Part shown: piece by piece, positions 24,923 to 30,069 of the stretch | Layout of the letters: each line of letters begins with the position of its first letter | How positions within the stretch are numbered: position 1 is the first letter of the stretch | Source of the DNA: SZUA-430 sp964646885 | GTDB lineage: Bacteria; Pseudomonadota; Alphaproteobacteria; Micropepsales; Micropepsaceae | NCBI GenBank assembly: GCA_964646885.1 | Contig: CAZYFM010000030.1 | Location: 1 to 30,069, forward strand | DNA: 30,069 nt | Direction of reading: 5' to 3' | Translations under genes and position numbers: made by a program | The notes under the pieces: model-generated | The model's database searches: none | What the model was told of the DNA's origin: nothing | The model's input: the letters and a program-made list of their open reading frames with translations, nothing else

Positions 24923-26059
24923 TTAAGCGGAATCGCTGAGGGCTACCCTCTGCCCGTGATGCCGGGTTAACAGACCGGCGAATTCGAGATCCATGAGGGC
25001 AGCTGCGACGGCGGCCGGGGAGGCTCCGGTGAGCCTGACGAGCTCGTCCGTTTCGACCGGTGTCCGCCCCAAGCGCGTGAGGATTTCTGCCTCCAGTCCG
25101 GGCGTCTCGTCGATCACCAGCGGGGGTGAAGGTTGTGCGTTCGCTGTGCTCGGGTGGGGCGGCGCCGGACGCCTCCCAAACGTTAACTCGGAGAGCACGT
25201 CCTCAGCCCTTTCCGTCAGCTTGGCTCCCTGCCGAAGGAGGGCGTTTGTTCCGGTGGCACGGGGATCCAGCGGCGATCCCGGGACGGCAAAAACCTCTCG
25301 GCCCTGTTCGGCGGCCAGGCGTGCCGTGATCAGGGAGCCGGAGTTCATCGTCGCCTCGACGACCAGAACGCCGAACGCCAGTCCCGACACGATCCTGTTG
25401 CGGCGCGGGAAGTGCTGCGCCGTGGGCTGGAGACCCATGGGCATTTCGCTCACGATCACGCCGTCACTTGCGATCTGCGCATGCAGCTTTGCGTTTTCCG
25501 GCGGGTAGACGACGTCCGCGCCGCCCGCCATGACGGCGATGGTTCCGGTGCCGATGGCGCCCAGATGCGCCGCGGTGTCGATCCCGCGCGCGAGGCCCGA
25601 GACAACCGCGAGACCCGCCGTGCCGAGTTCGCCTGCCATCGTTCGCGCAAAACGCTGTCCCAGCGCCGAGGCGTTGCGCGAGCCCACGATGGCGATCGCA
25701 GGTCTTGCCAGCAGGTCGAGGTTTCCCCTTGCCACGATGAAGGGTGGGGCGGGTTCGGTTTCCGCGAGACACGCCGGATAGGCTGGGTCGTCGTGAGCGA
25801 TCAAAGTTGCGCCAAACCGCTCGATCGCGGCGAGTTCCTGATCGATTGCCGCTTCGGACGGCAAGGTCACTGTACGCGGCTTTCGCAGGCGACCCTCGAT
25901 TTCCGCCCAATGCCGCAGCGCGTTTCTGGCGCTACCGAAGCGGGACAGGACTGCGTGGAAGGTGGCGGGGCCGACGTTGTTCGTGCGAAGAATTCTCAGT
26001 CGCGCTGCCGTCTCTGCGTCAGGTTTTTTTAACCCTGACTGCGCGCGCCGTGTCGTCAT
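24923..26059 (-). CDS. dprA: DprA, DNA-processing protein
   Basis: DprA binds incoming single-stranded DNA and loads RecA during natural transformation. It is widely conserved even in bacteria not known to be competent. The 378-residue protein has an N-terminal SAM-like domain, the Rossmann core (IAIVGSRNASALGQRFA, VSGLARGIDTAAHLGA, FPRRNRIVSGLAFGVLVVEA, SGSLITARLAAEQGREVFAVPGS, separate segments) and a C-terminal winged-helix domain (ETDELVRLTGASPAAVAAAL). ATG at 26059 with AGGAA about 4-8 bases upstream. An FNR-type palindrome lies 12-25 bases upstream of this ATG. Confidence 0.94.
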   Translation of the reverse strand: MTTRRAQSGLKKPDAETAARLRILRTNNVGPATFHAVLSRFGSARNALRHWAEIEGRLRKPRTVTLPSEAAIDQELAAIERFGATLIAHDDPAYPACLAETEPAPPFIVARGNLDLLARPAIAIVGSRNASALGQRFARTMAGELGTAGLAVVSGLARGIDTAAHLGAIGTGTIAVMAGGADVVYPPENAKLHAQIASDGVIVSEMPMGLQPTAQHFPRRNRIVSGLAFGVLVVEATMNSGSLITARLAAEQGREVFAVPGSPLDPRATGTNALLRQGAKLTERAEDVLSELTFGRRPAPPHPSTANAQPSPPLVIDETPGLEAEILTRLGRTPVETDELVRLTGASPAAVAAALMDLEFAGLLTRHHGQRVALSDSA

Positions 26060-26070
26060 TTCCTGTTCCT

Positions 26071-26084
26071 TTGACCTGCATCAA
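26071..26084. promoter_or_regulatory. FNR/FixK-type binding site between dprA and a small membrane-protein gene
   Basis: TTGACCTGCATCAA fits TTGAY-N4-RTCAA at every defined position. It is centred at 26077.5. For a plus-strand class II promoter the start would fall near 26119, with a weak -10 (CAGGAT at 26107-26112), favouring one of the internal starts of the small gene. For dprA the site lies close to the start codon and would more likely repress or be neutral. Site seen; function inferred. Confidence 0.5.
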
Positions 26085-26100
26085 TGAGCGATCAGCGCGA

Positions 26101-26253
26101 ATGACGCAGGATTTGCGCATTGGCTCGCTTGCGAGCGATTTGCAGATGGAAACTGGCAAAATGATGGTGTTCGGTGCAGCAGCTGTCGCAATGACAGTGT
26201 TTCTTGTTACATTGTTTTCGGTCGCCTGGTTGACCGAGCATCGCAAGCAATAG
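26101..26253 (+). CDS. Small single-pass membrane protein, unknown
   Basis: A 50-codon frame: a polar N-terminal part, then a strongly hydrophobic segment of about 22 residues (from MMVFGAAAVA to FSVAWL) and a basic tail TEHRKQ. I recognise no family. Internal starts at 26146 (35 residues) and 26161 keep the whole membrane helix; 26161 has GGAA 9 bases upstream. A gene break in what is usually a continuous plsY-dprA region, the membrane helix and the adjacent FNR-type box support a real gene, but coding evidence in so short a frame is limited. Confidence 0.45.
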   Translation: MTQDLRIGSLASDLQMETGKMMVFGAAAVAMTVFLVTLFSVAWLTEHRKQ

Positions 26254-26259
26254 GGCGAA

Positions 26260-26284
26260 CTGCCCGCCCTGCGGGGCAGGCTTT
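26260..26284. terminator. Weak hairpin between the small membrane-protein gene and plsY
   Basis: CTGCCC (26260-26265) can pair with GGGCAG (26274-26279) as a 6-bp GC stem with an 8-base loop. The following CTTTG is a poor U-tract. It sits between two convergent reading frames, where a terminator would be expected, but the structure alone is not convincing. Confidence 0.3.
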
Positions 26285-26288
26285 GAAG

Positions 26289-26879
26289 CTACTGCTTTTT
26301 CTTTTGACCGATCTTCGGTTCCTGCCCTGAAGCGAGGCGGGAGATGTTCTCGCGGTGCGTGACGAAAATCAGCGCCGCGAGCACTGTTGTTCCGATTGCG
26401 TAGGTCGTGGTGCTGAACACCAGCATGTAGAATGGCGCCGTTGCCGCTGTCACAAGTGCTGCGACGGATGAGATGCGCGTGACAAAGGCCGTCACGAGCC
26501 ACGTCGCTGCAGCGCAGAGTGCGACGACGGGGGTCAATGCCGCGAGGATTCCGGCGCAGGTCGCGATGCCCTTGCCGCCCTTGAAATTCAGCCAAACGGG
26601 AAAGATGTGACCCGTGAATGCGCCCAAGGCTGCTGCCATGGAGGCGTTCTCGCCCCAGTTCTTGGCGATGAGGACGGCAACGACCCCCTTGCCCACGTCA
26701 CCGATGAAGGTGAGTGCCGCCGCGAGCTTGTTTCCGGTGCGCAGGACATTCGTGGCACCCACGTTGCCGGAGCCAACCTGGCGGATGTCGCCGAGGCCAA
26801 AGAACTTCGTGACGATGAAGGCGAACGGGATCGAGCCCAGCGCATATCCCAGGAACAATGCGATTGCGGTTTCGGTCAT
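26289..26879 (-). CDS. plsY: Glycerol-3-phosphate acyltransferase PlsY
   Basis: PlsY is the inner-membrane enzyme that transfers the acyl group from acyl-phosphate to glycerol-3-phosphate, the first step of phospholipid synthesis. The 196-residue protein has five or more membrane segments and the conserved motifs GSIPFAFIVTKFF, GSGNVGATNVLRT and GGKGIAT. The length is normal. Its ATG overlaps the stop of pyrC by 4 bases (ATGA), so it is coupled to the pyrimidine operon. The pyrB-pyrC-plsY order is common in Alphaproteobacteria (from memory). Confidence 0.94.
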   Translation of the reverse strand: MTETAIALFLGYALGSIPFAFIVTKFFGLGDIRQVGSGNVGATNVLRTGNKLAAALTFIGDVGKGVVAVLIAKNWGENASMAAALGAFTGHIFPVWLNFKGGKGIATCAGILAALTPVVALCAAATWLVTAFVTRISSVAALVTAATAPFYMLVFSTTTYAIGTTVLAALIFVTHRENISRLASGQEPKIGQKKKQ

Positions 26880-28170
26880 GTGGCCTTTGCTTCGTAAACG
26901 GTCCTGCCGGCAACAATCGTGCGCAAAACCTCGCCCTGAAGCAAGCGGCCCTTGAAAGGCGAGTTCTTGGAGCGTGATCGGAACCGTGCCGGGTCAATCT
27001 TCTGCGGGGCGTTGGCGGCAATCAGGATCAGGTCAGCTGGCGCGCCCCGGGCCAGGCGACCAGCAGGATTGCGCAGGATGCCTGCGGGATTGACGGTCAG
27101 GCACCGCAGAACTTCGATGAGCGGCATGCCGCCCTCGTGGTGCAACAGCAGCGCTGCCGGGAGCAATGTCTCGAGGCCTACGGTGCCATAAGCGGCCTGC
27201 GCAAAGGGAACGCGCTTCGTTTCTGCGGCCTGCGGGTCGTGGCTTGAGACGATGGCATCGATGAGGCCGCTGCGCACGCCTTCGACCATGGCCTTGCGGT
27301 CGTCCTCGCTGCGCAAGGGCGGGGAGACCTTGGCAAAGGTCTTGTACTCGCCGACGTCGTTCTCGTTCAGCACGAGGTGATGGGCCGAGACGGCGCAGGT
27401 GACGGGCAGCCCTCGTGACTTCGCGCGCGCGATCACTTCGAGTGCGGCGGCGCAGGAGACCTGGCCCAGGTGATAACGTGCGCCTGTCAGTTCGACGAGG
27501 CGCATGTCGCGCTCAACCGCCATGGCCTCGGCTGCAGTGGGAATGCCGCCGATGCCCATGCGGGCGGCCAGCGCGCCTTCGTTCATGTGTCCGACGGCTG
27601 ACAAGGCCGGGTCCTCGGCGTGCGCGATCACGAGTGCGTCGAAATTTGCCGCGTAAGCCAGGCAGCGCCGCATGATCAGGCTGGAGGCGATGGTGCGGTC
27701 GGCGTCGGTGAAGGCGACGGCTCCCGCTTCCTTCAAAAGGCCGATCTCGGCCATCTGCGTACCCTTCAGGCCCTGCGTGAGGGCGGCTGTCGGGAGGATG
27801 TTGACTTTCGAGGTTGCCGCCGCGCGGCGCTTGATGAAATCGACAAGCGCGGCGTCATCGATGACCGGCTCTGTGACCGGCATCATCGCGAATGTCGTCA
27901 CGCCGCCTGCGGCTGCCGACTCGCCCGCGGAGGCCAGCGTCTCGCGGTGTTCGGCGCCGGGTTCGCCGGTGAACACGCGCAGATCGACGAGGCCTGGCGC
28001 CAGCACGTGTCCGGCGCAATCGATCACGGTGGCACCGGCGGGCTTTCCATCCTGGAACAGGCGCGGGCCGACGTCCGCGATGACGCCGTCTTCGATGAGA
28101 AGGCTGCCCTGTGCGTCGAGGCCCGAGGCGGGATCCACCAGCCGAGCGTTGAGGAGGGCCGTGCGCGTGC

Positions 28171-28174
<4 letters not shown>
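26876..28174 (-). CDS. pyrC: Dihydroorotase-like protein lacking metal ligands (PyrC' type)
   Basis: A 432-residue amidohydrolase-fold protein of the class I dihydroorotase family. Active enzymes have a His-x-His zinc pair after APGLVDL; here the sequence is LVDLRVFTGEPG, so both histidines are replaced by R and F. The substrate-binding MPNT is MPVT, and the terminal metal-site motif reads SSHDPQ. It is therefore probably catalytically inactive, like PyrC' of Pseudomonas, which is needed to assemble aspartate carbamoyltransferase. It overlaps pyrB by 4 bases, fitting a structural partner of PyrB. A separate active dihydroorotase would be needed elsewhere in the genome. Confidence 0.9.
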
Positions 28175-29121
<947 letters not shown>

Positions 29122-29131
29122 CGCGGGCTAG

Positions 29132-29160
29132 GCTATAGGGGGGAGGGTCCGGCAGCGCAA
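29132..29160 (-). promoter_or_regulatory. Possible pyrB promoter giving a near-leaderless mRNA
   Basis: On the minus strand TTGCGC (29155-29160), a 17-base spacer and TATAGC (29132-29137) resemble a sigma-70 promoter. The expected start is only 2-4 bases from the pyrB ATG, and no ribosome site precedes that ATG, so the two observations agree. Matches to consensus are partial (3/6 and 4/6), so this is a tentative call. Confidence 0.25.
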
Positions 29161-29167
29161 GCGTGAA

Positions 29168-30069
29168 CTAGGACAGAACCCACAACATTAAAGGCATGGT
29201 TAGCAGGGCTGCGACCGTCTGGACCGTCGTGATCCCGGCCATCAACGGGGCGTCGCCACCCATCTGCCGTGCGAGGATGAAGGACGAGGGGGCCCCGGGT
29301 ACCGCCGCGCAGATCAGGGCGGCTGTGGCTGCAGGTCCCTTCATCCCTACCGCGACGGCGGTGGCGGCCAGGAACAGGGGCATGACAGCGAGCTTCAGAA
29401 CGCTGGCCGCGATGACCGGCATGGGGCGGGATTTGAGGTCCCCGAAGTCAAGGCTGGCGCCGACGGCCAGCAGGCCGAGCGGCAATGCGGCCTTGCCGAC
29501 AAGGTCGATGCTTGTCGCCACGATTCCGGGGACAGTGATGCCGAGGACCTGGGCGGCAATGCCGGCAAGGCAGGCGAGGATCAGCGGGTTCTGCATCAAT
29601 TGTCCCACCAGCATCGCGGGGTTGATGGCGCGGTCGGAGGCGTGGCGTATCAGCACGATGACGCAGAGCATGTTGGCAAGGGGAACCATGACGGCGACCG
29701 CGACCGCGATCAGGGCCAGGCCGGGTTGTCCGAGTACCGCGGCAATGGCGCCCAGGGCCACGTAGCTGTTCCAGCGCACCGCGCCCTGGAACAGGCTCGT
29801 AAAGGCGGGGCCGTCGAGATCAAGCAGTGGCCTGAACAGATAGGTGTATCCCGCCATTGCCAGCATCGACACGGCGAGGGCGACCGCCAGCAATCCGACG
29901 GGTGCCGAACTGAAGTCCGCGAACGCGATCGCGCCGAAGAGAAAGCAGGGGAAGAGGACGAAATAGGTCAGACGCTCGATCGCGCGCCAGCCGCTGTCGT
30001 CAAGCAGGCGCACGACACGCAGCACCGTGCCGAGGGCAATGATCGCGAATACGGGCACGAGGGCGGCGA
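29168..30069 (-). CDS. AEC-family (auxin efflux carrier-like) transporter, 5' end missing
   Basis: A membrane protein of at least 300 residues with about 9-10 hydrophobic segments in the two-repeat AEC/BASS-like pattern. Diagnostic stretches are the PVFAIIALGTVLR opening, LMQNPLILACLAGI after the central loop and the GKAALPLGLLAVGASLDF segment. The substrate group includes malonate, malate and related carboxylates, but it cannot be told from sequence. The frame stays open to the window edge (AAL precedes the GTG at 30058), so the true start lies outside. It ends 46 bases before the pyrB start on the same strand. Confidence 0.88.
   Translation of the reverse strand, partial: AALVPVFAIIALGTVLRVVRLLDDSGWRAIERLTYFVLFPCFLFGAIAFADFSSAPVGLLAVALAVSMLAMAGYTYLFRPLLDLDGPAFTSLFQGAVRWNSYVALGAIAAVLGQPGLALIAVAVAVMVPLANMLCVIVLIRHASDRAINPAMLVGQLMQNPLILACLAGIAAQVLGITVPGIVATSIDLVGKAALPLGLLAVGASLDFGDLKSRPMPVIAASVLKLAVMPLFLAATAVAVGMKGPAATAALICAAVPGAPSSFILARQMGGDAPLMAGITTVQTVAALLTMPLMLWVLS

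Overview
The window is about 30 kb of GC-rich, densely packed chromosome from an alphaproteobacterium. Diagnostic features are the divK-pleD pair of the DivJ/PleC-DivK-CtrA cell-cycle system followed by rpmG, the neighbouring dinB/HAD/DUF3572 block, and the pyrB-pyrC'-plsY ... dprA-topA-rnr order. Together with the M2 dipeptidase lipoprotein this suggests a Caulobacterales/Hyphomonadaceae-like relative. That placement is inference; no rRNA or species marker is present. No tRNA, insertion sequence, prophage, CRISPR array or repeat family was found, and no gene-free stretch exceeds about 200 bases.

Layout. 1-2221 (+): the 3' part of clpA and an overlapping gene for a secreted protein of unknown function. 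2229-4941 (-): a likely operon ridA - COG3146 acyltransferase - HIT protein - NAD(P)-binding protein. 5053-8797 (+): aguA-aguB (agmatine to putrescine), cbpA-cbpM (DnaJ-like co-chaperone and modulator) and an NTF2-like protein. 8956-10866 (+): an M2-family peptidyl-dipeptidase lipoprotein, ending at a strong bidirectional hairpin terminator shared with a convergent diheme cytochrome c lipoprotein gene (10930-11562, -). The cytochrome gene is divergent from a DUF2946-like gene (11715-12149, +), and a near-perfect FNR/FixK-type palindrome lies between them. 12105-14288 (-): DUF3572 - HAD hydrolase - dinB. 14479-16229 (+): divK-pleD. 16239-19637 (-): rpmG, MFS transporter, Nudix hydrolase and a fold-III ornithine decarboxylase with a structured leader. 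19820-26059 (-): dprA - topA - rnr. 26101-26253 (+): a small single-pass membrane protein next to a second FNR-type box. 26289-30069 (-): AEC-family transporter (cut by the window edge), pyrB, a metal-ligand-deficient pyrC and plsY.

How the genes work together. Two putrescine routes are present: agmatine deiminase plus N-carbamoylputrescine amidohydrolase, and ornithine decarboxylase. DivK and PleD form the cell-fate and c-di-GMP module. DprA, TopA, RNase R and DinB are nucleic-acid housekeeping proteins. PyrB with a catalytically dead PyrC-like partner fits the known pattern in which the pseudo-dihydroorotase is structural. The two FNR-type palindromes point to an oxygen- or NO-responsive subregulon covering the cytochrome/DUF2946 pair and possibly the small membrane protein.

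Most of the window is ordinary core genome. The parts most worth a second look are the two FNR-like sites with the small genes beside them, the DUF2946 gene whose stop codon lies beyond its own terminator, and the leader of the ornithine decarboxylase gene.
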